Below are positions 45,932-55,137 of a stretch of 64,000 nucleotides of DNA, piece after piece. The stretch comes from an uncultured Cellulomonas sp. (lineage in GTDB: Bacteria > Actinomycetota > Actinomycetes > Actinomycetales > Cellulomonadaceae): contig NZ_CANLTL010000003.1 of assembly GCF_947494015.1 (NCBI RefSeq), positions 186,001 to 250,000 of the forward strand. The letters are read 5' to 3'. The position numbers were made by a program, and so were the translations under genes. The notes beneath the pieces are model-generated. The model saw nothing but the letters and a program-made list of their open reading frames with translations, did not search any database and had not been told where the DNA came from. The stretch's first letter is position 1. Every line of letters starts with the position of its first letter.

Positions 45932-46959
45932 TTCAGACGCTCCCAGTAGCTAGGTCCAACAGGCTCGAGGAAGTCGCTCTGGGCGACCAGATAGCCCTCG
46001 TCGTCGACCGAGATCGGCAGCTGCGGCAGGGGGCGGTTCGCGGGTCCGAAGACGACCTTCGCGCCGTCGGCGAGGTCGAAGGTGGACTGGTGGCACGGGC
46101 ACAGCAGGTGGTGCGTCTGCTGCTCGTAGAGCGCCACCGGGCACCCCACGTGCGTGCAGACCTTGGAGTACGCGACGATCCCCTCGTAGGACCAGCCCTC
46201 ACGGCCGGGAGCCTCCTTGAGGTCGCGCGGGTCCATGCGGACCATGAGCACGATGGCCTTGGCCTTCTCGTCGAGCGGGTGCTCGAACTCCTCGAGGTTG
46301 TCGGGGATGACGTGGAAGGCCGAGCCGATGGTGACCTCGGCGGCGCGGATGGGACGTCCCGACGGGTCCTGCGCGAGCCGGACGCCCTTAGCCCAGATCG
46401 TGCGGCCGAACTTGGAGATGTCCCAGTCCTCGCCGACCTCACCGATGAGGGGGACGGCGATCGACAGCGGCGCCAGCGCGAGCGCGGACACCATGGCGCC
46501 CTTGAGCACGCCGCGGCGACCGATCGAGGAGTCCGCGGCGCCGTCCTTGAGGTCCTGGACCGCCGCGGCGCGGGTCTCCGGGGAGCTGATGAGCGTGTGG
46601 CGCTCCTGGCTCACCTCGTGGTCGTTCATCAGCGTCTTCGCCCAGTGGACGGCGGCCGCGCCGATGCCGAACATGCCGAGGAAGAGCCCGAGGCCGAGCA
46701 GCAGGTTGGACAGCCGCATGCTGCCGATCGTCTCGCCCGGCCGGACCAGGGCGTAGGCGACCAGGAACCCGATCGTGCCGAGGATCGACACGCCGAACAG
46801 CAGGACGACCTGGCGCTCGGCGCGCTTGTTGGCGTCCGGGTCGACGTCGGCGCGACGCAGCTTGTGCGGGGCGTGGCCGGGGTCGGTGAACCGGGCCGGC
46901 AGCCGGCCGTCCCCGCCGCCGCGGGGCGTGAGGTCGGTGGACGAGTTGTGGTCGGTCAC
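45928..46959 (-). CDS. qcrA: Rieske iron-sulfur subunit of the bc1 complex
   Basis: A 343-residue subunit with three membrane helices (about 53-72, 83-105 and 156-176), as in other actinobacterial QcrA proteins, and a C-terminal Rieske domain. The 2Fe-2S ligands are CTHVGCPV (C268, H270, with the disulfide C273) and CPCHQSTF. The GTG at 46959 overlaps the qcrC stop. It carries electrons from quinol to QcrC. ErpA may supply its cluster. Confidence 0.97.
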   Translation of the reverse strand: MTDHNSSTDLTPRGGGDGRLPARFTDPGHAPHKLRRADVDPDANKRAERQVVLLFGVSILGTIGFLVAYALVRPGETIGSMRLSNLLLGLGLFLGMFGIGAAAVHWAKTLMNDHEVSQERHTLISSPETRAAAVQDLKDGAADSSIGRRGVLKGAMVSALALAPLSIAVPLIGEVGEDWDISKFGRTIWAKGVRLAQDPSGRPIRAAEVTIGSAFHVIPDNLEEFEHPLDEKAKAIVLMVRMDPRDLKEAPGREGWSYEGIVAYSKVCTHVGCPVALYEQQTHHLLCPCHQSTFDLADGAKVVFGPANRPLPQLPISVDDEGYLVAQSDFLEPVGPSYWERLK

Positions 46960-47735
46960 GAGGACTTGGCTCCGATCCAGACGCTGCAGGCGACGAGCAG
47001 GCCGATCCCGACGATCCAGGCCCACATGCCCTCGCTCACCGGTCCGAGCGCGCCGAGCTCGATGCCGCCCGGGCTCCCGTCGCGCTGGGCGAGGATGTAC
47101 GAGATGACGTCACGCTTCTCCTCGGGGGTGAGGTTGGCGTCGTTGAAGACGGGCATGGCCTGCGGTCCGGTGACCATCGCCTCGTAGATCACGGTGGGCG
47201 TGCTGTCCCACAGCGCGGGCGCGAACTTGCCCTCGGACAGAGCGCCACCGGCACCGACCGCGTTGTGGCACATCGCGCAGTTGGTGCGGAACAGCTGCAT
47301 GCCGTTCGCCGGGTCCCCCTCGGCCGGGTCGACCTGCTCCGCGGTCGGGATGGCCGGGCCGTAGCCCAGGGACGCGACGTAGGCCGCCAGGGCGGCGACC
47401 TGCTCGTCGGTGAGCTGCGGCGGCTTGGCGAGGGCCTGGGGGCCGTTCGCCTCCATGGGCATCCGGCCGGTGCTCACCTGGAAGTCGACGGACGCCGCGC
47501 CCACCCCGATCAGCGACGGCGCGTCCTGCGTGCCCTCGGCGTTCATGCCGTGGCAGGTGGCGCAGTTCGCCTGGAACAGCTCCGAGCCGTACTCGATGTC
47601 ACGAGCGGTCGCCTCGGCCGCACCGGCCGAGCTGGGCACGAGGGCGGCGTACAGGCCGCCGGTGACCAGCAGCGCCAGCAGGAGCAGCACGACCGGGGCA
47701 GACCGGTGGTGCCTGCGGGCTGCAAGTGCCTTCAC
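46956..47735 (-). CDS. qcrC: diheme cytochrome c subunit of the bc1 complex
   Basis: A 259-residue protein with an N-terminal membrane anchor (PVVLLLLALLVTGGLYAAL), two cytochrome c domains with CATCH (58-62) and CAMCH (153-157), and a C-terminal helix (MWAWIVGIGLLVACSVWIGA). Two c-type hemes in one subunit let it pass electrons straight to CuA of CtaC, replacing a soluble cytochrome c. This defines the bc1-aa3 supercomplex of actinobacteria. The GTG start at 47735 overlaps nothing upstream; ctaE ends 67 bases before. Confidence 0.97.
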   Translation of the reverse strand: MKALAARRHHRSAPVVLLLLALLVTGGLYAALVPSSAGAAEATARDIEYGSELFQANCATCHGMNAEGTQDAPSLIGVGAASVDFQVSTGRMPMEANGPQALAKPPQLTDEQVAALAAYVASLGYGPAIPTAEQVDPAEGDPANGMQLFRTNCAMCHNAVGAGGALSEGKFAPALWDSTPTVIYEAMVTGPQAMPVFNDANLTPEEKRDVISYILAQRDGSPGGIELGALGPVSEGMWAWIVGIGLLVACSVWIGAKSS

Positions 47736-47802
47736 GGGTGGGTCCTCGTCTCACAGGTGGGAAGCAGGAACGATGTGGTGGGGGCGGACGGCGCCGCGCC
47801 GG

Positions 47803-48441
47803 TCACCGCAGGAGGTAGATGACCGCGAACAGGGCGATCCAGACGACGTCGACGAAGTGCCAGTAGTAGGACACGACGATCGCCGTCGTGGCCTCGTGGT
47901 GGCCGAAGCGCTTGGCGCTGAAGGACCGGCCGAGCAGGAACAGGAAGGCGAGCAGGCCGCCGACGACGTGCAGACCGTGGAAGCCGGTCGTCAGGTAGAA
48001 GACCGAGCCGTAGGGGCTCGACGCGATCGTGAAGCCCTCGCTGACCAGCTCGGCGTACTCGAACAGCTGCCCGCCGATGAAGAAGGCACCCATGAGGAAC
48101 GTGAGGGTCATCCACTCGTTCATCCCCCACTTGCGCACGTCCAGCAGCGAGCCGGTCCGCACGGGCTGGAAGCGCTCGGCGGCCCAGACACCCATCTGGC
48201 ACGTGACCGAGGACAGCACCAGGACGGTGGTGTTGATCGACGCGAACGGCAGGTTGAGCAGCTCGTTCTCGCGCTCCCAGATCTCCGGCACCTGCGCCCG
48301 GAGCGTGAAGTACATCGCGAACAGGCCGGCGAAGAACATCAGCTCGCTGGCCAGCCACACGATGGTCCCGACCGAGACAGGGTTCGGTCGGTTCACACTG
48401 ACGTGGACGGGGGTGCTGGAGGCAGCCGTTGCGGTCGACAC
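47803..48441 (-). CDS. ctaE: cytochrome c oxidase subunit III
   Basis: A subunit of about 212 residues with five membrane helices: [87 protein letters not shown], and [20 protein letters not shown] with the conserved histidine. The GTG at 48441 is preferred because CATAAT (48449-48454) stands seven bases upstream, predicting a leaderless mRNA; the in-frame ATG at 48450 overlaps that box. It heads the ctaE-qcrC-qcrA-qcrB operon, so the oxidase and bc1 genes are co-expressed. Confidence 0.96.
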   Translation of the reverse strand: MSTATAASSTPVHVSVNRPNPVSVGTIVWLASELMFFAGLFAMYFTLRAQVPEIWERENELLNLPFASINTTVLVLSSVTCQMGVWAAERFQPVRTGSLLDVRKWGMNEWMTLTFLMGAFFIGGQLFEYAELVSEGFTIASSPYGSVFYLTTGFHGLHVVGGLLAFLFLLGRSFSAKRFGHHEATTAIVVSYYWHFVDVVWIALFAVIYLLR

Positions 48442-48448
48442 AGAGCCC

Positions 48449-48454
48449 ATTATG
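48449..48454 (-). promoter_or_regulatory. ctaE: -10 box of the ctaE-qcrCAB operon
   Basis: CATAAT on the minus strand, seven bases before the GTG at 48441. It argues for that start over the ATG at 48450. The rest of the 218-base gap to the next gene shows no other clear element. Confidence 0.5.
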
Positions 48455-48668
48455 GGGGAGAAGCTGTGAAGGTGGGCGCCTGGGCGGGCGTGTGCGGCGC
48501 GGCGAATGTCACACCCTCGCGGTGCATCCGTCCGCATTCGTCCCCTTCGTCCCGGCTCGGCGCGTCGCCCGCGTCGCAGCGGGGGTGCGGCGCCTGCATC
48601 GCACGTCGCGGGTGACGGGCGTGCCAAGATGCCCGAGGACGTGGACCACCAGCGGAACGGGGCTGAGC

Positions 48669-49106
48669 ATGACCACCGAGGTCACGGGTGTGGACACCCG
48701 CGGCGCGAGCGAGCGCGCGCCGCGGGTGCTGCTGTACAGCGACGACGTCGACACCCGCAGCCAGGTGCGGATGGGTGTCGGTCGCCGGCTCGCCAAGGGG
48801 GCACCCGACATCGAGTGGCTGGAGGCGGCCACGCATCCGGTGGTCGTCGAGACCGCCGACGCGGGCGGGCTGGATCTGATGATCCTCGACGGCGAGGCGG
48901 CGAAGTCCGGGGGGATGGGACTGTGCCGCCAGCTCAAGCACGAGGTGTTCGACTGCCCACCGGTGCTGGTCCTGACCGGGCGGACGCAGGACGCCTGGTT
49001 GGCGTCGTGGTCGCTGGCCGACGCCGTGCTGGCGCACCCCCTGGACCCGATCGAGCTCCAGCGGGTCGTCGCCGGTCTGCTGCGCACCCGCATGGCGCGC
49101 GGGTGA
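48669..49106 (+). CDS. receiver-like (REC) protein without output domain
   Basis: A 145-residue protein with a response-regulator receiver pattern: [14 protein letters not shown] (acidic pair D25-D26), [10 protein letters not shown] (D74 at the phosphorylation position), [12 protein letters not shown] (T103), and [17 protein letters not shown] where the conserved Lys-Pro is His-Pro. The missing lysine suggests altered or absent phosphorylation. No output domain follows. The stop overlaps the trpD start (GTGA at 49103), so the two are translationally coupled. A role in tryptophan synthesis control is only a guess from position. Confidence 0.8.
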   Translation: MTTEVTGVDTRGASERAPRVLLYSDDVDTRSQVRMGVGRRLAKGAPDIEWLEAATHPVVVETADAGGLDLMILDGEAAKSGGMGLCRQLKHEVFDCPPVLVLTGRTQDAWLASWSLADAVLAHPLDPIELQRVVAGLLRTRMARG

Positions 49107-50143
49107 CCGCGCCGACCTGGTCCGGCCTGCTGACCGACCTCCTCGCCCGCCAGGACCTGTCCCCGGAGCAGACCGCGTGGGCGATGCGCGAGGTGATGAC
49201 CGGCAGCGCGTCCCCGGCCCGGCTGGCCGGGTTCCTGACCGCCCTGCGCGCCAAGGGCGAGACCGTCGCCGAGCTGACCGCCCTGGCCGACACGATGCTC
49301 GAGCACGCGGTCCGCATCGAGGTGCCCGGACGCACCGTCGACCTCGTGGGCACCGGTGGGGATCGCGCCCACACCGTCAACATCTCCACCATGGCCGCAC
49401 TGGTCGTCGCGGGTACCGGCACCACGGTGGTCAAGCACGGCAACCGCGCCGCGTCGTCGTCGTCCGGCTCGGCGGACGTGCTGGAGGCGCTGGGCATCCG
49501 GCTGGACCAGCCGGCCGAGCGGGTGGCGCAGATCGCGCACGAGGTGGGCATCACCTTCTGCTTCGCCGGCATGTTTCACCCGTCGTTCCGCCACGCCGGG
49601 GTGGTCCGGCGCGAGCTGGGCATCGCCACGGCCTTCAACTTCCTGGGGCCGGTGACGAACCCCGCGGGGCCGGCGGCCACGGCCGTCGGAGTGGCGGACG
49701 CCCGGATGGCTCCGCTGATCGCCGGCGTGTTCGCGTCGCGGGGGACGGACGCCCTGGTGTTCCGGGGCGAGGACGGCCTCGACGAGCTGGCCCCGACCGC
49801 GCGGTCGCGCGTGTGGGAGGTCCGCGACGGCGCGGTCACCGAGCAGGTGCTGGACGCGGTCACCGACCTGGGCCTGGCGCCCGCGCAGGTGTCGGACCTG
49901 CGCGGCGCCGACGCCGCCTACAACGCCGACGTCGCCCGGCGCGTGCTGGACGGGGAACGTGGTCCCGTGCGCGACGCGGTCCTGCTGAACGCGGCGGCCG
50001 CGCTGGTGGCCGACGGGTCGACGACACCGCGTGCGGGCACGCTCGTCGAGCGGCTCGCTGCGGGGATGTCGGTGGCCGCGCGGGCGGTCGACGACGGGGC
50101 GGCCGCGGCCGTGCTCGAGCGCTGGCGGCTCGCGAGCGCCTGA
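49103..50143 (+). CDS. trpD: anthranilate phosphoribosyltransferase
   Basis: A 346-residue enzyme that joins anthranilate to phosphoribosyl pyrophosphate in tryptophan synthesis. Signatures are [22 protein letters not shown] (PRPP loop), [46 protein letters not shown], and [12 protein letters not shown]. The GTG overlaps the stop of the receiver-like gene. No other trp genes are in the window. A palindromic hairpin follows the stop. Confidence 0.96.
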   Translation: MTAPTWSGLLTDLLARQDLSPEQTAWAMREVMTGSASPARLAGFLTALRAKGETVAELTALADTMLEHAVRIEVPGRTVDLVGTGGDRAHTVNISTMAALVVAGTGTTVVKHGNRAASSSSGSADVLEALGIRLDQPAERVAQIAHEVGITFCFAGMFHPSFRHAGVVRRELGIATAFNFLGPVTNPAGPAATAVGVADARMAPLIAGVFASRGTDALVFRGEDGLDELAPTARSRVWEVRDGAVTEQVLDAVTDLGLAPAQVSDLRGADAAYNADVARRVLDGERGPVRDAVLLNAAAALVADGSTTPRAGTLVERLAAGMSVAARAVDDGAAAAVLERWRLASA

Positions 50144-50219
50144 GCCGCGGGAGCGGGGCCGGCCGGTGCGAGGGCCGCCGGGCGCGAGGGCATGCGTCCG
50201 CCGAGCCGCCGCCCGCGCA

Positions 50220-50241
50220 GACGACCCGCGCGCGGGTCGTC
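50220..50241. terminator. 22-base perfect palindrome between convergent genes
   Basis: The sequence is self-complementary over 22 bases and can form a hairpin of about nine base pairs with a tight loop. It lies between trpD and the convergent RAM-domain gene and may serve both. Confidence 0.6.
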
Positions 50242-50284
50242 GGGCGCTCGTCGTGCGCTCGCCGGGTGAGCCGGGGACGGCGGC

Positions 50285-50566
50285 TCAGTCCTCCAGACCG
50301 ATGTCGAACGCCTGCTCCAGGTCGTGCTTGGAGTAGGCGCGGAACGCGATGTAGGTCTGGGTCCGCAGCACCCCCGGGACCTTGCTCAGCCGGTCGGCGA
50401 TGACGTCGGCGAGCTCCTCGTGCTGGCGTACCCGGATCATCGCGATCAGGTCCACCTCACCGGTGACCGAGTACACCTCGCTGACACCGGGTACATCGGC
50501 GATCTCGGACGCGACCTCCGGGATGCGTCCGGCGTCGACGTCGATCAGCACCATGGCTGTGAGCAT
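50285..50566 (-). CDS. stand-alone Lrp/AsnC ligand-binding (RAM) domain protein
   Basis: A 93-residue protein equal to the C-terminal RAM domain of Lrp/AsnC regulators: MVLIDVDAGRIPEVASEIADVPGVSEVYSVTGEVDLIAMIRV, then VIADRLSKVPGVLRTQTYIAF. There is no helix-turn-helix. Such proteins bind amino acids and may oligomerise with full-length Lrp regulators. GGAGGGACGAGC before the ATG is a good ribosome-binding site. The adjacent trpD invites an amino-acid sensing hypothesis, without proof. Confidence 0.9.
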   Translation of the reverse strand: MLTAMVLIDVDAGRIPEVASEIADVPGVSEVYSVTGEVDLIAMIRVRQHEELADVIADRLSKVPGVLRTQTYIAFRAYSKHDLEQAFDIGLED

Positions 50567-50608
50567 GCTCGTCCCTCCTCCGGGTGCCGCCGGACGGCGA
50601 CCCGCTCA

Positions 50609-52519
50609 TCATGCCGCTCCGCGGCCCACCTCGACGCTCGCTGGCGGGGCCGGCGTCCCGCCCGGTCCGTGGTCCTCGGGGTCCGGAGCAAGCCGGCCGG
50701 GCACGGCCAGCCCGTGGTCGCCCACGACGCCGGCAGCCGCCGCCACCGCCCAGGTCAGGTCGCGGGCGTCGGCCGCTCCGGGCGGGGGCGCCGGGGCGGA
50801 CACCGGACCCCGTGGCCCCGGTCGTGTCTGGTCGAGGGCCCGGGCGACCGCGGCGGCGACCCGCGCCGGGTCGGTGAACGCCTGCGCTCCGACGACGGGG
50901 CTGCACCGGGCCGGCGGCGCGCCCGGCCCGGCATCGACGTCCACCAGCCGCACGCCGGGGGAGTCCAGCCAGTCCAGGACCAGATCCGTCTCCTCCGGGT
51001 GGGCGGCCGGCGCCGGGACGACCGGCGGCGCGACGTGCTCCGCGGTGAGCCGCAGCGAGTCGATGGCGGGCCGGGGGTCGGTGCGCGGCTCGACCGACGC
51101 GGTGCCGGCCAGCCGCCCGTGCCGGACGAGGACCACCTCCCAGCCGCCGTCGTCACCGCGGCGGGCCGCGACGAGCTCGGGGCACGCCGCGAGCGGTCCG
51201 AACCGCTGGGCGCGCGCGGCACCCCGTAGGAAGGTCTCCAGGCGGTCGCGCGCGACGGCGGCCTCCTCGAAGCGCTCGTCGCCGATGAGACGAGCGATGC
51301 GCGACGCGTGCGCCTCGACCACCGGGCGGGGGTCCCCGGTCATCGCGGCGGCCACCGCCGCGGCCGCCTCGGGGGACAGGACGGCCGTCGCCCGCGTCCC
51401 CGGGGTGCGCGACCCGAAGGTGGCGTGCAGCGCCTCCAGTGCGAGCACCGCCGCCGAGCGGGAGCTGAACGGCCCGATGTGCGGGCGCCCCGCCAGCACG
51501 TCGCGCACGAGCTGCAGCCGCGGCTCGGCGCCGGCCGCGAGCCGGACCCACGGCATCCGCTCGGGGAACCGCGAGCGCCGGTTGTAGCGCGGCGAGTGCT
51601 CGGCGATGAGGCGCAGCTCGCGCACGCGCGCCTCGAGCGCCGTCGCGCACACGACGGGGGTCACGGCGTGGGCGATCCGCACCATCTCGGTGATCCGACC
51701 GCGCTTCTCCGCGGCGGTGAAGTAGCTGCGCACGCGCGTCCGGATGGACGTCGACGTCCCGACGTACAGCACCTCCTCACCCGGTCCACGGAACATGTAC
51801 ACACCCGGCGCGTCGGGCAGGTCGCCGGCCAGGTGCCGTTTGCGGCGCACGTCGGCCGGCACGGGGTCCGTCGCCGTGGCGAGGTCCTCCAGGTGCGTGA
51901 TCCCCAGGGGTGCGAGCCGGCCCAGCAGCGCGTGCAGCACGTCGACCGTCGCGCGCGCGTCGGACAGCGCCCGGTGGTCCGGGGTCACCGAGGCACCGAA
52001 CAGTGCGGCGAGCGTCCCGAGCTTGTGGTTCGGCGCCTCGTCGCGGAGCACCACCCGGCGAGCGAGCCGCACCGTGTCCAGCACGGCGTTCCCCGGCCAG
52101 GGGTAGCCGCCGGCCCGGGCCGCGGCCTTGAGGAACCCGATGTCGAAGGGCGCGTTGTGCGCCACCAGGACGGCGCCGGTGGCGAACTCGAGGAACGACG
52201 GCAGCACCTGCTCGATCGTCGGGGCGGAGCGGACCATGCCGGTGGTGATGCCGGTCAACGTCGAGATGAAGGCGGGCACGGGCGTGCCCGGGTTCACGAG
52301 CGTCTGGAACTCGCCGAGCACCTGCCCGCCCCGCACCTTCACGGCGCCGATCTCGGTGATCCCGTCCGCGCCCGGGGTGCCCCCGGTGGTCTCCAGGTCC
52401 ACCACGACGAAGGTGACGTCGTGCAGCGGCGTCCCGAGGTCGTCGAGGGTCGGCTGCACGGGGGCCCCGGCGACCGGGACGCCTCCTCCGGCGGGGCTGG
52501 GGGACTGCACCATCGACAT
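50609..52519 (-). CDS. DEDDh exonuclease fused to GIY-YIG (UvrC-like) domains
   Basis: A 636-residue fusion. Residues of about 30-205 form a DnaQ-type exonuclease with FVVVDLETTGG (D41, E43), HNAPFDIGFL and DHRALSDARATVDVL (DEDDh residues). A GIY-YIG nuclease domain follows, GVYMFRGPGEEVLYVGTSTS, as in UvrC and Cho. A UVR-like segment, RIARLIGDERFEEAAVARDRLE, comes later, then a variable C-terminal region. The layout resembles the actinobacterial DNA polymerase III epsilon-like/UvrC hybrids implicated in repair. The ATG at 52519 lies seven bases after TAGCGT (52527-52532), giving a leaderless start. Confidence 0.92.
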   Translation of the reverse strand: MSMVQSPSPAGGGVPVAGAPVQPTLDDLGTPLHDVTFVVVDLETTGGTPGADGITEIGAVKVRGGQVLGEFQTLVNPGTPVPAFISTLTGITTGMVRSAPTIEQVLPSFLEFATGAVLVAHNAPFDIGFLKAAARAGGYPWPGNAVLDTVRLARRVVLRDEAPNHKLGTLAALFGASVTPDHRALSDARATVDVLHALLGRLAPLGITHLEDLATATDPVPADVRRKRHLAGDLPDAPGVYMFRGPGEEVLYVGTSTSIRTRVRSYFTAAEKRGRITEMVRIAHAVTPVVCATALEARVRELRLIAEHSPRYNRRSRFPERMPWVRLAAGAEPRLQLVRDVLAGRPHIGPFSSRSAAVLALEALHATFGSRTPGTRATAVLSPEAAAAVAAAMTGDPRPVVEAHASRIARLIGDERFEEAAVARDRLETFLRGAARAQRFGPLAACPELVAARRGDDGGWEVVLVRHGRLAGTASVEPRTDPRPAIDSLRLTAEHVAPPVVPAPAAHPEETDLVLDWLDSPGVRLVDVDAGPGAPPARCSPVVGAQAFTDPARVAAAVARALDQTRPGPRGPVSAPAPPPGAADARDLTWAVAAAAGVVGDHGLAVPGRLAPDPEDHGPGGTPAPPASVEVGRGAA

Positions 52520-52638
52520 GGCCCGGACGCTAACCCGGGGGACCGACACGGCCGGAAGGGGCTCGCCGTGCACGGTCCGGAGCACGGGTCCGGCGGCCGC
52601 CGCCGTGCCGGCCGACCGTCCGTGTCGGTGGGTGTCCC

Positions 52639-52644
52639 TACGGT
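52639..52644 (+). promoter_or_regulatory. -10 box of the small CxxC protein gene
   Basis: TACGGT followed by seven bases and the ATG at 52652; no Shine-Dalgarno sequence. Confidence 0.45.
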
Positions 52645-52651
52645 CGCGACC

Positions 52652-52900
52652 ATGATCATCGACTGCGACAGCTGCACCGTCCGTGGCGCCGCCTGCACGG
52701 ACTGCGTGGTGACCTTCCTGACCATCCCCGTCCGCCCGTCGGGGCACGCACCGGCGACCGGCACCGCGACCGGGGCGGCGGCCCGCGGGTCGGCCGCGAA
52801 CGCGCTGCCGGTCGACCTCGACGCGGACGAGCGCGCCGCACTGGACGTGCTCGCCTCCTCGGGGCTGGTCCCACCGTTGCGCATGGTGCGCGCGCTGTGA
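52652..52900 (+). CDS. small conserved CxxC protein
   Basis: An 82-residue protein that begins MIIDCDSCTVRGAACTDCVV. Two C-x-x-C pairs nine residues apart are suited to bind zinc or an iron-sulfur cluster. A variable Ala/Gly-rich linker follows, then a conserved helical end (DERAALDVLASSGLVPPLRMV). Small proteins with this plan occur widely in actinobacteria beside DEDDh exonuclease genes, as here (divergent, 132 bases apart). Function is unknown. A leaderless start is likely. Confidence 0.8.
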   Translation: MIIDCDSCTVRGAACTDCVVTFLTIPVRPSGHAPATGTATGAAARGSAANALPVDLDADERAALDVLASSGLVPPLRMVRAL

Positions 52901-52980
52901 CCGGCACGGGGCGCGGCCATCCGCACCGTGGCGGAACCGCGTGCGCCGGCACCGTGAAGCGGCCGCCCCGCAGTGCCGTG

Positions 52981-53070
52981 GCCCGCGGTGCCGTGGCCCG
53001 CGGTGACGTGGTGCGCAGTGCCGTGGCCCGCGGTGACGTGGTGCGCAGTGCCGTGGCCCGCGGTGACGTG
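52981..53070 (+). repeat. 30-base minisatellite, three copies
   Basis: Two exact 30-base copies (53011-53040, 53041-53070) follow one copy with three differences in its first ten bases (52981-53010). The unit is a multiple of three. A frame that overlaps the CxxC gene stop (GTG at 52897, stop at 53103) would encode a 68-residue protein with the ten-residue repeat SAVARGDVVR. I do not call that a gene. No spacer structure is present, so it is not a CRISPR array. Confidence 0.85.
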
Positions 53071-53126
53071 GTGCGCGCCTGCCGGGATCCGGGGACGCGG
53101 TGACGCCGGACCCGGCGTCGGGGTGG

Positions 53127-54947
53127 TCAGGCGTGCAGGCCGGACGGGGCCGGGCCGTCGTACAGCGCGTCGACCTCCGCGGCGAAGTCCTTGAGCACCA
53201 CGTTGCGCTTCACGCTGAACTTCGGCGTGAGGTAGCCGTCGGCGATCGTCAGGTCCGTCTCCAGCAGTCGGTACTTGCGGATCGACTCCGCCCGGGACAC
53301 GGCCTGGTTGGCGCGCTCCACGGCCTCGTCGACGGCAGCCAGCACGGCGGGGTTCGTCCGTGCGGTGGCCAGGTCCATCTCGGGGTGGCCGTGCGCGGCC
53401 AGCCACCCCGGCAGCGCGTCGGCGTCCAGCGCGATGAGTGCTCCGATGAAGGGTCGCTGGTCACCCACGACGACGCACTGGCTCACCAGCGGGTGGGCGC
53501 GCAGGCGGTCCTCGAGCACCGCCGGGGCGACGTTCTTGCCCGCCGCGGTGACGATGATCTCCTTCTTGCGGCCGGTGATCCGCAGGAAGCCGTCGTCGTC
53601 GATCGTGCCCAGGTCACCGGTCCGGAACCAGCCGTCGTCGAAGACCTCCGCCGTCGCGGACGGGTTCTGGTGGTAGCCGCGGAACACGTGCGGCCCCTTG
53701 ACCTCGATCTCACCGTCGGTCGCGAGCCGGACCGCGGTGCCGGGCAGGGGCGGGCCGACCGTGCCGATCTTGGTCCGTCCCGGCATGTTCACGGTCGCCG
53801 GTGCGGTGGTCTCGGTCAGGCCGTACCCCTCGAGCACCTTCAGTCCGACGCCGCGGTAGAAGTGCCCGAGGCGCTCACCGAGCGGGGCCCCACCGGAGAT
53901 CGCCCACTCGACCTGCCCGCCGAGCGCGGTGCGCAGCTTGGAGAGCACGAGGGCGTCGGCGACCTTGTGCTGCAGGCGAAGCGCGAGCGACGGCCCACCG
54001 GCGTCCAGGGCGCGGGAGTAGGCGATCGCGACGGTGGCGGCCCGGTGGAAGATCTTGCCCTTGCCGCCGGCGACGGCCTTCTGCTCGCTGGAGTTGTAGA
54101 CCTTCTCGAACACCCGGGGCACGGACAGGATGAAGGTGGGCCTGAACGTCGCCAGGTCCGGCAGCAGGTCCTTGGTGTCAGGGGTGTGCCCGATGGCGGC
54201 CCCCGCGCAGACGACCAGCACCTCGACGAACCGCGCGAAGACGTGCGCCAGCGGCATGAACAGCAGGGTCCGGGCGCCTGGGGTGGCGACCACCTCGTGC
54301 AGTCCCTTCACGGCGTTGACCACGAGGACGTAGAAGTTCTCGTGCGTGAGCTCGGCGCCCTTGGGGCGTCCGGTCGTTCCCGAGGTGTAGATGATGGTCG
54401 CCACGTCGGCGAGGTTCGCCAGTCCGCGGCGTCGGCTGATCTCCTCGTCGGGCACCTCGACCCCCTGAGCGACGAGCGCATCCACCGCGCCGGAGTCGAT
54501 CGTCAGGACCTCGCGCAGGTCGGGCGTCTGGGCGCGCACGGACTCCACCACCGCGGCGTGCTCGGCGGTCTCCACGACCAGCAACGAGACGGCCGAGTCG
54601 GTGAGGATCCAGTGCACCTGCTCGGCGGAGGAGGTCTCGTACAGGGGGATCGGGATCGCCCCCGCGGCCCAGATCGCCCAGTCGAGCAGCGTCCACTCGT
54701 ACCGGGTCCGGGACATGATGCCGACCCGGTCGCCCGGCGCGACACCGCGCGCGACCAGGCCCTTGGCCAGGGCGACCACCGCGGCGTCGAACTGACGGGC
54801 GGACATCGCGGTCCACCCGCTGCCGTCGGGCGACCTGCGCTCGACCAGGCTCGCGTCCGGGCGGGTCCGCACGCGCTCGGCGAGCATGTCGTTCAGGTTG
54901 CGGGAAGGGTCGACGTCCACGAGGAGGGGGGTGTGGATCTCGTCCAT
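53127..54947 (-). CDS. long-chain acyl-CoA synthetase (FadD15-like)
   Basis: A 606-residue AMP-forming ligase that activates long-chain fatty acids to acyl-CoA. Signatures are the P-loop TIIYTSGTTGRPKGAELTH, FMPLAHVFARFVE, ISGGAPLGERLGHFYRGVGL, LEGYGLTET, WFRTGDLGTIDDDGFLRITGRKKEIIVTAAGKNVAP, and the C-terminal lysine region GYLTPKFSVKRNVV. Length and motifs match the FadD15/AMP-dependent synthetase group of actinobacteria. The ATG at 54947 has a modest GGAG upstream. It is divergent from the glucokinase gene, separated by 190 bases. Confidence 0.95.
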   Translation of the reverse strand: MDEIHTPLLVDVDPSRNLNDMLAERVRTRPDASLVERRSPDGSGWTAMSARQFDAAVVALAKGLVARGVAPGDRVGIMSRTRYEWTLLDWAIWAAGAIPIPLYETSSAEQVHWILTDSAVSLLVVETAEHAAVVESVRAQTPDLREVLTIDSGAVDALVAQGVEVPDEEISRRRGLANLADVATIIYTSGTTGRPKGAELTHENFYVLVVNAVKGLHEVVATPGARTLLFMPLAHVFARFVEVLVVCAGAAIGHTPDTKDLLPDLATFRPTFILSVPRVFEKVYNSSEQKAVAGGKGKIFHRAATVAIAYSRALDAGGPSLALRLQHKVADALVLSKLRTALGGQVEWAISGGAPLGERLGHFYRGVGLKVLEGYGLTETTAPATVNMPGRTKIGTVGPPLPGTAVRLATDGEIEVKGPHVFRGYHQNPSATAEVFDDGWFRTGDLGTIDDDGFLRITGRKKEIIVTAAGKNVAPAVLEDRLRAHPLVSQCVVVGDQRPFIGALIALDADALPGWLAAHGHPEMDLATARTNPAVLAAVDEAVERANQAVSRAESIRKYRLLETDLTIADGYLTPKFSVKRNVVLKDFAAEVDALYDGPAPSGLHA

Positions 54948-55137
54948 GCTGGCTCCATTGTCAGACGGCGAAAGTGTGGCCCGACGATAGCGCCAGCCTC
55001 CAGGTGCGCGGCGCACCCCCTCGGGGCCGCGCGCGCGGTTCACCCGCGCGCCGTACGGTGAGCGCCCGCCCCCGACCCGCGTAGCGTGTCGGCCGGTGCC
55101 GGCCCGGTACCCACCCAGCTCCGACAGAAGGACGGAC

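Noticed and set aside
52981-53070. CRISPR array
   Set aside because: The 30-base repeats are directly adjacent without spacers and no cas genes are present.
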